6,727 nucleotides of DNA, from assembly GCA_964402115.1 (NCBI GenBank), contig CAYOBW010000357.1, positions 1 to 6,727 of the forward strand. The letters run 5' to 3'. Below the pieces are notes generated by a model that searched no databases, was not told the DNA's origin, and saw only the letters and a list, made by a program, of their open reading frames with translations. Shown one piece after another: positions 1-6,126 of the stretch. Source of the stretch: CAYOBW01 sp964402115. Its GTDB lineage: Bacteria > Verrucomicrobiota > Kiritimatiellia > UBA8416 > CAYOBW01. The translations under genes were made by a program, and so were the position numbers. Position 1 is the stretch's first letter; the number at the start of each line of letters is the position of its first letter.

Positions 1-64
1 CAGCCGGCGGGGGAGCTTCCGCTCGGCGGCTCAAGCCGGCACCACACGGTCGTCAGGCATCGCA

Positions 65-81
65 CCATAAGTATATTATGG
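65..81. repeat. AT-rich inverted repeat, operator-like
   Basis: CCATAA (65-70) and TTATGG (76-81) form perfect 6-base arms around a 5-base centre, inside a short AT-rich island of an otherwise very GC-rich window. A TATACT hexamer on the minus strand (70-75) resembles a -10 element, but no convincing -35 lies at the right distance. It could be an operator or promoter for a gene beyond the left edge, or chance. Only the symmetry itself is seen. Confidence 0.25.
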
Positions 82-95
82 AGAATGACATGGGA

Positions 96-122
96 GAAAT
101 GGAAGCGGGCTACTTCCGTTTC
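96..122 (-). terminator. Hairpin just after the amidohydrolase gene, possible terminator
   Basis: GGAAG (101-105) pairs with CTTCC (113-117) across a 7-base loop. The stem extends outward through GAAA (96-99) and TTTC (119-122), with one T:G position between the two blocks. It begins 5 bases beyond the stop codon of the minus-strand gene, where a terminator is expected. The minus-strand transcript has an A/C mismatch in the stem, the stem is not GC-rich, and only a short TTTC tract follows. It is therefore a weak intrinsic terminator at best and may only protect the 3' end. Confidence 0.3.
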
Positions 123-127
123 TAGGA

Positions 128-1420
128 TTATCGCTGTGCTCCATACGGCACGGGCAGATTCCAGACGTTGTCCTGCGCGTGAGCGGCCTCCCACGCGCGG
201 ACCTTCGACCGGGCCGTGTCGAACAGGCGGACGTAGTTGGCGTATTGGACGTCGTGGGCAACCTCGGGACCGACCTTGTCCCAGAGCGGCTTCAGGAGGG
301 CCTGGACGGCCAGGTAGTCGGCGACCGGCATCTCTTTCCCGATCACCAGATTGCCCTTGTCGTCGATCTTGTTGCGCGAGTAGATGACGGTGTCGGACCC
401 CCAGAGCACACGGTGCCGGTATTTCTTGACGAACGCGACCCACTCGTCCTGCGACGGCATGCCGGGTTTGGGGTCCACCATGTATGCCTGCACCAGATCC
501 CAGGAAAGGTCCGTGTACCAGTTCGGGCAGGCGTCCAGCACCTCGGCGACGACCTGGAGGTGATTCGACGCCGGCTTGACGAAGCGGCCGAGCCCGGTAT
601 GCGCCCAGCAGACCGTGGCCGCCGGACTCCCCGCGTGGAGGTGCTTCAGGCCGGCCGTGTAGGGCGCCTCAGGCGACAAACCGAGAACCTTCCCGTCGTA
701 CGTCACCCGGGAGGGGTAGACATCGCAGTGAAGGTTGACGACCAGGCCTGCCTCGCCAGCGAAGTCGAGGAGCGTCTTGAGCGCCGGGTTATAGAGGGTG
801 TTGCGGCTCGAATCGGTCGCGTCCGGGGGCAGTGTCTCGCCCGGCGCCAGGTTCGCCCGGGTCTGATCGTCGCTGATCTTGTCTCCGACCAGCTCCTTAT
901 GCACGGAGAACTCGCCGATGCCGGAGAACACGCCGGGGAAGAGGAGCAACATGCGCTTGATGTGGTTGACGCCGTACTGATCCATGGGGTTGAAGCCCAC
1001 GATCATCGGATCGAGCCGCTTCCGGTCGACGGCGGACAGAGCGAGGAAGTCCTTTGCGATCAGCGTGTCGATAGCGGAGTAATAGTACATCCCCGCCTTC
1101 GGTCCCATGTAGTAGTTGGGCGGCATCCGGTCCCCGGCGTAGTGCTCGAAGCAGTCCCACTTCTGCTGCAGAGGCAGGGCGAACACCACTGACCGCGCGA
1201 TAGCGTCCCCCATGTACCGGTCTATGAAGGTCTTCAGCGGTACGCCCTGCATGGCGTAGTTGGCGATGTGGAAGTGCGCATCGGCCACCGGCGCGCGGCC
1301 GACGCTGGGCTCACGCCGTTCCCCGCCGGGGCGAGGCGGCGCGGCACAACCCGCTATCAGGAATGCCGAGGCCGCGAGGGCCAGCGTAAGGAACCGTATC
1401 GTCAGTCGACCCGTCTGCAT
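128..1420 (-). CDS. Amidohydrolase-family lipoprotein (metal-dependent TIM-barrel hydrolase)
   Basis: A 430-residue protein that looks like an exported member of the amidohydrolase superfamily (amidohydrolase_2 / COG2159 type). The N-terminus is a lipoprotein signal: basic start, hydrophobic run 8-22, lipobox LIAGC with the lipidated Cys at 25. Ala follows the Cys, so outer-membrane sorting is likely. Metal-site candidates occur in family order: His-Phe-His 49-51 after strand 1, Glu170 in GIGEF, His231 in VNLH, His274 in CWAH and Asp343 in LWGSD. These would hold a divalent metal and activate water. The substrate is unknown; the family includes hydrolases and decarboxylases of ring compounds, lactones and esters. 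The start is supported by a GGAGG-type ribosome binding site 10 bases upstream. It is transcribed divergently from the plus-strand cluster. Family call is firm, function open. Confidence 0.85.
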   Translation of the reverse strand: MQTGRLTIRFLTLALAASAFLIAGCAAPPRPGGERREPSVGRAPVADAHFHIANYAMQGVPLKTFIDRYMGDAIARSVVFALPLQQKWDCFEHYAGDRMPPNYYMGPKAGMYYYSAIDTLIAKDFLALSAVDRKRLDPMIVGFNPMDQYGVNHIKRMLLLFPGVFSGIGEFSVHKELVGDKISDDQTRANLAPGETLPPDATDSSRNTLYNPALKTLLDFAGEAGLVVNLHCDVYPSRVTYDGKVLGLSPEAPYTAGLKHLHAGSPAATVCWAHTGLGRFVKPASNHLQVVAEVLDACPNWYTDLSWDLVQAYMVDPKPGMPSQDEWVAFVKKYRHRVLWGSDTVIYSRNKIDDKGNLVIGKEMPVADYLAVQALLKPLWDKVGPEVAHDVQYANYVRLFDTARSKVRAWEAAHAQDNVWNLPVPYGAQR

Positions 1421-1426
1421 AGCGCG

Positions 1427-1435
1427 CCCCCCTCC
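1427..1435 (-). promoter_or_regulatory. Ribosome binding site of the amidohydrolase gene
   Basis: On the minus strand this reads GGAGGGGGG. The GGAGG core (1431-1435) sits 10 bases before the ATG at 1420-1418. It supports that ATG as the start, which also places the lipoprotein signal exactly at the N-terminus. Confidence 0.6.
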
Positions 1436-1455
1436 GTCGTTGCAACCGGCCCCGC

Positions 1456-1484
1456 ACTATTGCATATTGACGCCGTCGCGGCAA
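1456..1484 (-). promoter_or_regulatory. Weak candidate sigma-70-type promoter for the amidohydrolase gene
   Basis: On the minus strand TTGCCG (1484-1479) and AATAGT (1461-1456) are separated by 17 bases. Each matches four of six positions of the sigma-70 consensus. Transcription would begin near 1449, leaving a leader of about 29 bases that contains the ribosome binding site. Spacing is good but the hexamers are weak, and promoter consensus in this phylum is uncertain. Confidence 0.25.
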
Positions 1485-1640
1485 GGGGCAGACGTTGCCG
1501 GGCTTGGGGGTTTCCGCGATGACCGCGATGGCGTCGGCGTTCTTGCCGGCGAACAAGGTGACAACAAGCGCACTGCACTTGTAGGTGCTTGCCAAGGCCA
1601 GAGTTGCATGTCGTGACCGATTGGAGACAGGCAAGAACAT
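1485..1640 (-). other. Coding-like stretch in the divergent intergenic region, possible gene remnant
   Basis: The minus-strand frame starting at an ATG at 1640 runs open through this intergenic region and continues out of frame into the amidohydrolase gene. In the 35 codons from 1589 down to 1485, 31 end in G or C, while first and second positions are each about half G or C. That is the periodicity of real genes in this genome. The peptide contains AGKNADAIAVIAE and is not strongly repetitive, but I do not recognise it. It may be a decayed or frameshifted gene fragment, or chance. No good ribosome binding site was found. Confidence 0.2.
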
Positions 1641-3168
1641 GAAATCCAGATGCGCCTTCCCCGTTCCGCTGTCGGTGTCGCCGCTCGTTGCGGCTGTCAC
1701 GCTCCTGGCGCTTGCGTCCGGTCACGTGTGCCCCGCCGCCGAGCCGCCGCCGGCGCCGATCAAGGCGTTCTGCCTCGATTTCAACTGGGGACCCGGCGGG
1801 CCGAACGCCTTTCCGAAGCCGGGTGCCTGGGCGGACGCCTCGCCGGCCGCGCAGGTGGAATGGTGCGCGGGGCTCGGCTGCAACGTCATCCAGACGTTTG
1901 CCGTCTCCTGCAACGGCTACGCCTGGTACAAGGGTGGGACCGTGCCGGCGCAGCCCGGGCTCACCAGCGACTTCCTGCCCGAGGTCGTGCGGCTCGCGCA
2001 TGCGCGGGGCCTGCGGGTCATGGGCTACTTCTGCATCGGCGCCAACACCCGCTGGGGCCTCGCCCGCCCGGATCTCAGCTACGGGGCGCCCAGCTCGCAG
2101 CACATTCCGCTCACCACCAACTACCTCGCCTACCTCTCGCAGGCCATCGCGGAGTCCCTGCGGCTGAGCGGCATGGACGGTTTCATGATCGACTGGGTCT
2201 TCAACCCGGCCGGTCCCACGCGCTGGCTGGCGTGCGAGCAGTCCATGTACACGGAGCTGCTCGGCGAACCGTTTCCGGGCAAGGACAAGGTCACCGCCGC
2301 GCAGGATCTCGCTTACCGGCGCAAAGCGATCGAGCGCACGTGGGCGGCGATCCGGTCCGCCGCCAGGGGGGTCAAGCCGGACTGCGTCATCTGGCTGAGC
2401 TGCCACAACCTCGCTTCGCCCGAGGTGGCCGGTTCCAGCCTGTTTCGCGAGGTGGACTGGCTGATGAACGAAAACACCGACCCCCAGGCGCTGGCGGCGG
2501 TGGATGCGATCCGGGGGCCGCACACGCGGCTGGTGCAGTGCATGGCGGGGTGGGGGGGCAAGCACGACACGCGGCTGCTTTTCGAGGAATCGCAGCGCCG
2601 CGGCTACGGTTTCTACGGCTTCGCCAAGCCGCGGGAGGATGGCCTGCTGCTCCCGATCGCGGAGTACCGCGCGAAGCCTGTCATCGCCTTCACCGGCAAC
2701 GACCGGAACGTGGCGGTGCTCATGCGCGCGTTCAACGGCCTGCCATTGGAGGAGGTGTCGGCGCAGGAACCGGGCGGTGGCTTCACGCTGCTGCCCGCGC
2801 AAGCGAATGCCCAGGGCAACTCGCCTGTCTTCGTGGAGGGTCAGATCGGTCACTGGGAGAACCGGGCCGACGCCGTGTATTGGGTGCTGGACGTCCGGCA
2901 GCCCGGCCGGTTCCTCGTGGAGCTGGACGCGGCCGTGGCCGCCGGCGCGGGTGGTAGCACGCTGGCCGTTGCCGTCGCCGGCACGACGAACGTGGTGACC
3001 AGCGTGGAGACCGGGACATGGCGCGACTACCGGATCACTCGCGTCGGCGCCGTTGACCTGCCTGCCGGGCGGAGCCGGCTGGTCATTCAACCCTCGACAA
3101 GCACCCCCTGGCATGCGATCAGCCTCCGCGCGGTCCGGCTCAGGCGGGAAGCAGCGCCGAAGCCCTGA
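1639..3168 (+). CDS. Secreted glycosidase-like protein with TIM-barrel and C-terminal beta-sandwich
   Basis: A 509-residue exported protein resembling fucosidase-fold (GH29-like) proteins common in PVC bacteria but mostly uncharacterised. Residues 1-34 form a signal peptide: MKSR start, hydrophobic run 15-28, probable cleavage after PAA (34). Residues about 41-350 look like a (beta/alpha) barrel with motifs LDFNWG (46-51), CNVIQTF (81-87), GYFCIGANTRWG (129-140), DGFMIDW (180-186) and WLMNEN (274-279). Asp185 sits where GH29 enzymes carry the nucleophile; Glu278 is a candidate acid/base, less certain. Residues about 398-503 resemble the beta-sandwich found at the end of such fucosidases, starting GQIGHWEN. 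An in-frame ATG at 1585 would add 18 polar residues and bury the signal peptide, so the ATG at 1639 was chosen, with AGG 7 bases upstream. First gene of the plus-strand run. Substrate unknown. Confidence 0.75.
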   Translation: MKSRCAFPVPLSVSPLVAAVTLLALASGHVCPAAEPPPAPIKAFCLDFNWGPGGPNAFPKPGAWADASPAAQVEWCAGLGCNVIQTFAVSCNGYAWYKGGTVPAQPGLTSDFLPEVVRLAHARGLRVMGYFCIGANTRWGLARPDLSYGAPSSQHIPLTTNYLAYLSQAIAESLRLSGMDGFMIDWVFNPAGPTRWLACEQSMYTELLGEPFPGKDKVTAAQDLAYRRKAIERTWAAIRSAARGVKPDCVIWLSCHNLASPEVAGSSLFREVDWLMNENTDPQALAAVDAIRGPHTRLVQCMAGWGGKHDTRLLFEESQRRGYGFYGFAKPREDGLLLPIAEYRAKPVIAFTGNDRNVAVLMRAFNGLPLEEVSAQEPGGGFTLLPAQANAQGNSPVFVEGQIGHWENRADAVYWVLDVRQPGRFLVELDAAVAAGAGGSTLAVAVAGTTNVVTSVETGTWRDYRITRVGAVDLPAGRSRLVIQPSTSTPWHAISLRAVRLRREAAPKP

Positions 3169-3239
3169 AATCCGTGCGCCATGTCTCGTGAGGTAACCGG
3201 TGTGAGGCTGCCCATCGTTCGAGGAATGCGGAGGCTGAT
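3169..3239 (+). other. Short intergenic region inside the putative operon
   Basis: This 71-base spacer holds the ribosome binding site of the next gene and no clear terminator stem with a T-run. The absence of a terminator fits co-transcription with the gene before it. Confidence 0.4.
3230..3234 (+). promoter_or_regulatory. Ribosome binding site that selects a GTG start
   Basis: GGAGG lies 5 bases before GTG at 3240. The GTG overlaps an out-of-frame ATG at 3238 that gives only a five-codon peptide (MCPRL, stop at 3253-3255). The large frame has no ATG or TTG between its upstream stop at 3189-3191 and this GTG, so GTG is the best start. Confidence 0.65.
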
Positions 3240-4859
3240 GTGCCCCAGACTGTGAAAGCGGATGCGTGTCCGGCGGACGCCTCCAGCGGCAACCCCGGAA
3301 AGTGCGGGCGGGCGGTGCGCCTGCGGATCTGGCCGGCGGTCGTGATTGTCGCGCTGCAGGTGGCGGCCTCATCCGGGGCCTCGTTCTTCGTTTCGACGAA
3401 CGTGCAGAGCGCCGTGTCCCTCGGTGCGATTCCGCTCGCGGCGGCCATCCTGCTCACGCTCTGGTGGTTGTTTGCCAGCCGGGCGCCCGTGGCGGATCGC
3501 GTGGTCGGGTTGGCCGTGTTCGCGGGCGCGCTGGCGCTGGTGGTGTTCTCGCAGGCCTCGCGCGGCATGGGCGCGCTGCTGCTGGTAGCGGCCCTGCCGG
3601 CCCTGACGACGTGCGCGGCCGTGGTGCTGGTCGCCACTTGCGGCCTGCGCTGGCCTGTCAGGCGCTGGGTGCTGGCCGCTTCCCTGGTCGCGTGCACCGG
3701 GGTCTTCTGCGCCCGGCGCGTCGATAGCATCGGCGGCGACCTGGCGCCGGTGGCCTCCTGGCGCTGGAGCCCGACAGTCGAAGCACGCTCGAAGATTCCT
3801 GCCTTGCCCGCGTCCGGCGTGACGGCCGCGCTGCCCGCGGAAGCCGGCCCGGCGGACTGGCCCGGCTTTCGCGGGGCCCTGCGCGACGGCCGCGTGACCG
3901 GAGTCCGGTTCTCCCCGAACTGGGCCACGCCCCCGCGGCAGCGGTGGCGCCACAGGATCGGCGCCGGCTGGTCCTCCTTCTGTGCNNNNNNNNNNNNNNN
4001 NNNNNNNNNNNNNNNNNNNNNNNNNNNNNNNNNNNNNNNNNNNNNNNNNNNNNNNNNNNNNNNNNNNNNNNNNNNNNNNNNNNNNCTCACGAAGGATGCG
4101 GCTACGCGCGTTCCCGTCTACGGGTTCTCAAGTTCGCCGCTGGTGGTGGGCGACCTCGTGCTTGTCTTCACCGGCGGGGCGGAAGGCCGGAGCGTCATGG
4201 CCTACGAGTGCGCCTCGGGGGCGGTGGCGTGGCGCGCCGGACGCGGAACCGGCGGATACAGCTCACCCCAGCTGGCGACACTGGGCGGCGTGCCCCAGAT
4301 GCTGATCGTATGCGACATCGGCATGCAGTCCTTCGCCCCCGCGACGGGCGAGTTGTTCTGGGAACACCTCTGGAAGATCCAGGGCTACTCGCGCTGTGTC
4401 CAACCCCTCGTTGTCCACGACGACGCCGTTATGCTGGGCACGACCGGCGCCCTGGGCTCGCGCCTGCTTCGCGTTGCCAGGGCGGGAGCGGCGTGGGACG
4501 TCAAAGAGGAATGGACAACGCGAAAGTACCGGCCCTATTTCAACGACGGCGTGCTGCACAAGGGGTGCGGCTATGGGTTTGACGGCGAACGTCTCGCCTG
4601 CCTCGACGTCAAGACGGGCGCGCGGCTCTGGGAGGGGAAGCTCTGCGGCGGGCAGTTGCTGCTCGTGGCCGATATGGACTTGCTGCTCATCCTGAGCGAG
4701 GCCGGCGAGGTGCTCCTCGTTCCCGCGACGCCCGAGGCTTTCACCGAAGCCGCGCGTTTCAAAGCCCTGGACGGCAAGACCTGGAACCACCCCGTGGTTG
4801 CCGACGGCTGTCTGTTCGTGAGAAACTCTGACGAGGCCGCCTGTTACGAACTGCCGTGA
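3240..4859 (+). CDS. Membrane-anchored PQQ-like beta-propeller protein, interrupted by an assembly gap
   Basis: An N-terminal membrane domain is fused to a beta-propeller of the PQQ-binding-like / BamB-like type. Five hydrophobic segments lie at about 29-51, 58-79, 85-104, 109-134 and 141-157. Basic residues before segment 1, between 2 and 3 and between 4 and 5 predict N-in and C-out, putting the propeller in the periplasm. The propeller opens with WPGFRG (207-212) and has blade signatures such as YGFSSSPLVVGD, CASGAVAWRA, GYSSPQLATLGG and DVKTGARLWEG. Such proteins may bind cofactor, carry electrons or act as scaffolds; no cofactor residue can be assigned. The 100-N gap removes about two blades' worth of sequence, and residue numbers after it are nominal. 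Both sides belong to the same family and stay in frame, so the join looks right. GTG start. Part of the plus-strand run. Confidence 0.8.
   Translation: MPQTVKADACPADASSGNPGKCGRAVRLRIWPAVVIVALQVAASSGASFFVSTNVQSAVSLGAIPLAAAILLTLWWLFASRAPVADRVVGLAVFAGALALVVFSQASRGMGALLLVAALPALTTCAAVVLVATCGLRWPVRRWVLAASLVACTGVFCARRVDSIGGDLAPVASWRWSPTVEARSKIPALPASGVTAALPAEAGPADWPGFRGALRDGRVTGVRFSPNWATPPRQRWRHRIGAGWSSFCXXXXXXXXXXXXXXXXXXXXXXXXXXXXXXXXXXLTKDAATRVPVYGFSSSPLVVGDLVLVFTGGAEGRSVMAYECASGAVAWRAGRGTGGYSSPQLATLGGVPQMLIVCDIGMQSFAPATGELFWEHLWKIQGYSRCVQPLVVHDDAVMLGTTGALGSRLLRVARAGAAWDVKEEWTTRKYRPYFNDGVLHKGCGYGFDGERLACLDVKTGARLWEGKLCGGQLLLVADMDLLLILSEAGEVLLVPATPEAFTEAARFKALDGKTWNHPVVADGCLFVRNSDEAACYELP
3986..4085. 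other. Assembly gap of 100 Ns
   Basis: Exactly 100 undetermined bases, the usual placeholder for a scaffold gap of unknown size. It falls inside the beta-propeller gene. The real length is probably larger, because family members normally have roughly 80 residues between the WSSF motif before the gap and the YGxxSSPLV motif after it, against about 34 codons represented here. That spacing comes from general knowledge of the family, not from measurement. Confidence 0.95.
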
Positions 4860-4896
4860 GCAGGCGTGGGCGGTCCCCGAGAAAGGAAGGCCCTGG

Positions 4897-6123
4897 ATGC
4901 GATTCTTGATGTCGGCCCTGCTGCTGGTCGTGACCGCGTTGAGCCGTGCCGCCGATGCGCCCCCGCCGCCCCCGCCGCTGCCGCCGACGATCGGCCCCTA
5001 CCTGCAGAACCCCGCCCCGGACGGGATGACCGTCTGCTTTCTCACGCAGGTCACCGGTTCGGTGCAGGTGCTGGCCGGGCTGCAGGCGCCAACGACGCCT
5101 GTCCCTGCAGCCGGGTCGGCCGTTCCCGGCACGCCCTGGACCCTCTGGAAGGCGCGGATCGCGGGGCTGCAGCCCGGCGCGGCCTGCGCATATCGCGTGG
5201 AACAGCGCGCAGGCGGGCGTGTTGTTGCGCAGGCGGAGTCCGCCTTCACGACGCTGGCCCCCGCGGCGGGTGAGGCGCGGTTGATCCTGCTCAACGACCT
5301 GCACAATCGGGCCGCGACGCTGGAAGCGCTGCTGAAGCACGTGAAGCCGGAAGACTTCGGCCTCTCCGTGCTGCTGGGCGACTGCTGGGCCGATCCCAGC
5401 CCCGCGCAGGGCGCCGACGGCGTCTTCCGCACGCTCGAGGCCTATGTGCGCCTGCTCGACGCCGGCCGCAAGCCGATGCTGCTGGTGCGCGGCAATCATG
5501 AGACGCGCGGCGGCTTTGCGGGGCGCCTGGCGCACTTGTTCGACATCCCAGGCCTCGACGCCGGCTTGAAGCAGGACGAGCAGCTGTGGCCGTTCCGCCT
5601 GCAGTGCGGTCCCGCGTTCTTTGTGGCGCTGGACACGGGCGAGGACGACGACTTCAACACCGACGAGACCAGCTACAAGCGGCCGAAGTTCTGGCAGGCC
5701 TATCGCCAGCGCCAGACCCCGTGGCTCAAGGCTGCGCTCGCCGCTGCGGGGGCCAGCGGCGCGCCGTGGAAGGTCTTCCTCAGCCATATCCCGCTGTACA
5801 ACCCGGCTGGCTGGAACTCCGAACCGTCGCGCGTGTACTGGGAGCCCCTGCTGCGCGATGCCGGGCTGGCCGCGATGCTGGCGGGGCATGACCACGGTTG
5901 GAAACTCGTGCCGGCCGGCAAGCCGATCACCCGCGTCACGAAGCACAAAGACGGCACCAGCACCTCGGAGGCCCTCGTCCCTCCCTGTCCTGTGTTGATC
6001 GGGGGCGGCCCCGCGTTGAACGAGGCCACCGTCATGCTGCTTGAAGCCACCGCACAGCGCCTGCGCGTACGGCTGCAGGATGTGAACGGGAAGCTGCTCA
6101 CGGAGGCCGCACGGGAGCAGTAA
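4897..6123 (+). CDS. Secreted metallophosphoesterase with purple-acid-phosphatase-like N-terminal domain
   Basis: A 408-residue exported calcineurin-like phosphoesterase. Residues 1-19 are a signal peptide, followed by a proline-rich linker (22-30). Residues about 31-120 form a fibronectin-III-like domain starting IGPYLQNP, as found before the catalytic domain in purple acid phosphatases. The catalytic domain carries the full metal-ligand series: Asp134-Leu-His136, Gly161-Asp162, Gly199-Asn200-His201-Glu202, His297 in LSHIP and Gly330-His331-Asp-His333. It should hydrolyse phosphate mono- or diesters with two metals in the periplasm or outside. The Tyr that follows the second Asp in true purple acid phosphatases (GDxxY) is Ala165 here, so it is probably a general phosphoesterase. 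GGAAGG 6 bases before the ATG supports this start; an ATG four codons later is too far from it. The gap to the previous gene is 37 bases. Confidence 0.88.
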   Translation: MRFLMSALLLVVTALSRAADAPPPPPPLPPTIGPYLQNPAPDGMTVCFLTQVTGSVQVLAGLQAPTTPVPAAGSAVPGTPWTLWKARIAGLQPGAACAYRVEQRAGGRVVAQAESAFTTLAPAAGEARLILLNDLHNRAATLEALLKHVKPEDFGLSVLLGDCWADPSPAQGADGVFRTLEAYVRLLDAGRKPMLLVRGNHETRGGFAGRLAHLFDIPGLDAGLKQDEQLWPFRLQCGPAFFVALDTGEDDDFNTDETSYKRPKFWQAYRQRQTPWLKAALAAAGASGAPWKVFLSHIPLYNPAGWNSEPSRVYWEPLLRDAGLAAMLAGHDHGWKLVPAGKPITRVTKHKDGTSTSEALVPPCPVLIGGGPALNEATVMLLEATAQRLRVRLQDVNGKLLTEAAREQ

Positions 6124-6126
6124 GTT

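Larger units (their letters stand above)
1..127. other. Left-edge region, no confident gene
   Basis: No gene can be assigned with confidence. One plus frame is open from base 3 to a TAG at 123-125 and could be the last 40 codons of a gene entering from the left and converging on the amidohydrolase gene. Another plus frame is open from base 2 to TAA at 68-70. On the minus strand a start at 68 is open to the edge. None shows a recognisable motif. GAGC-TTCC-GCTC (13-24) can fold into a very small hairpin. Confidence 0.3.

Noticed and set aside
1..387. Plus-strand frame open from the left edge, with an internal ATG at 85
   Set aside because: Most of it overlaps the amidohydrolase C-terminal region in antisense, and the peptide is Arg/Pro/Ser-rich with no motif.
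179..1192. 337-codon plus-strand frame opposite the amidohydrolase gene
   Set aside because: It is the antisense shadow of a gene with an intact lipobox and a complete series of metal ligands.
1514..1530. Tandem CCGCGATG copies, period 9
   Set aside because: Only two short copies in GC-rich sequence; chance is likely and no iteron array or further copy was seen.
1558..1585. GTGACA ... TGTAGG as a promoter for the plus-strand run
   Set aside because: The first hexamer matches five of six positions, but the second matches only three at a 16-base spacing; too weak to call.
1585..1638. Upstream ATG for the glycosidase-like protein
   Set aside because: It would place 18 polar, charged residues before a clear signal peptide; the ATG at 1639 is the better start.
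2552..2558. Run of seven Gs in the glycosidase-like gene as a possible frameshift site
   Set aside because: The frame continues on both sides with plausible family motifs, so no sequencing error or programmed shift is needed.
1402..3372. 656-codon open frame on the minus strand opposite the glycosidase-like gene
   Set aside because: Long antisense frames are common at this GC content. The product is Arg- and Pro-rich without motifs, while the plus strand has a signal peptide, conserved motifs and a full domain layout.
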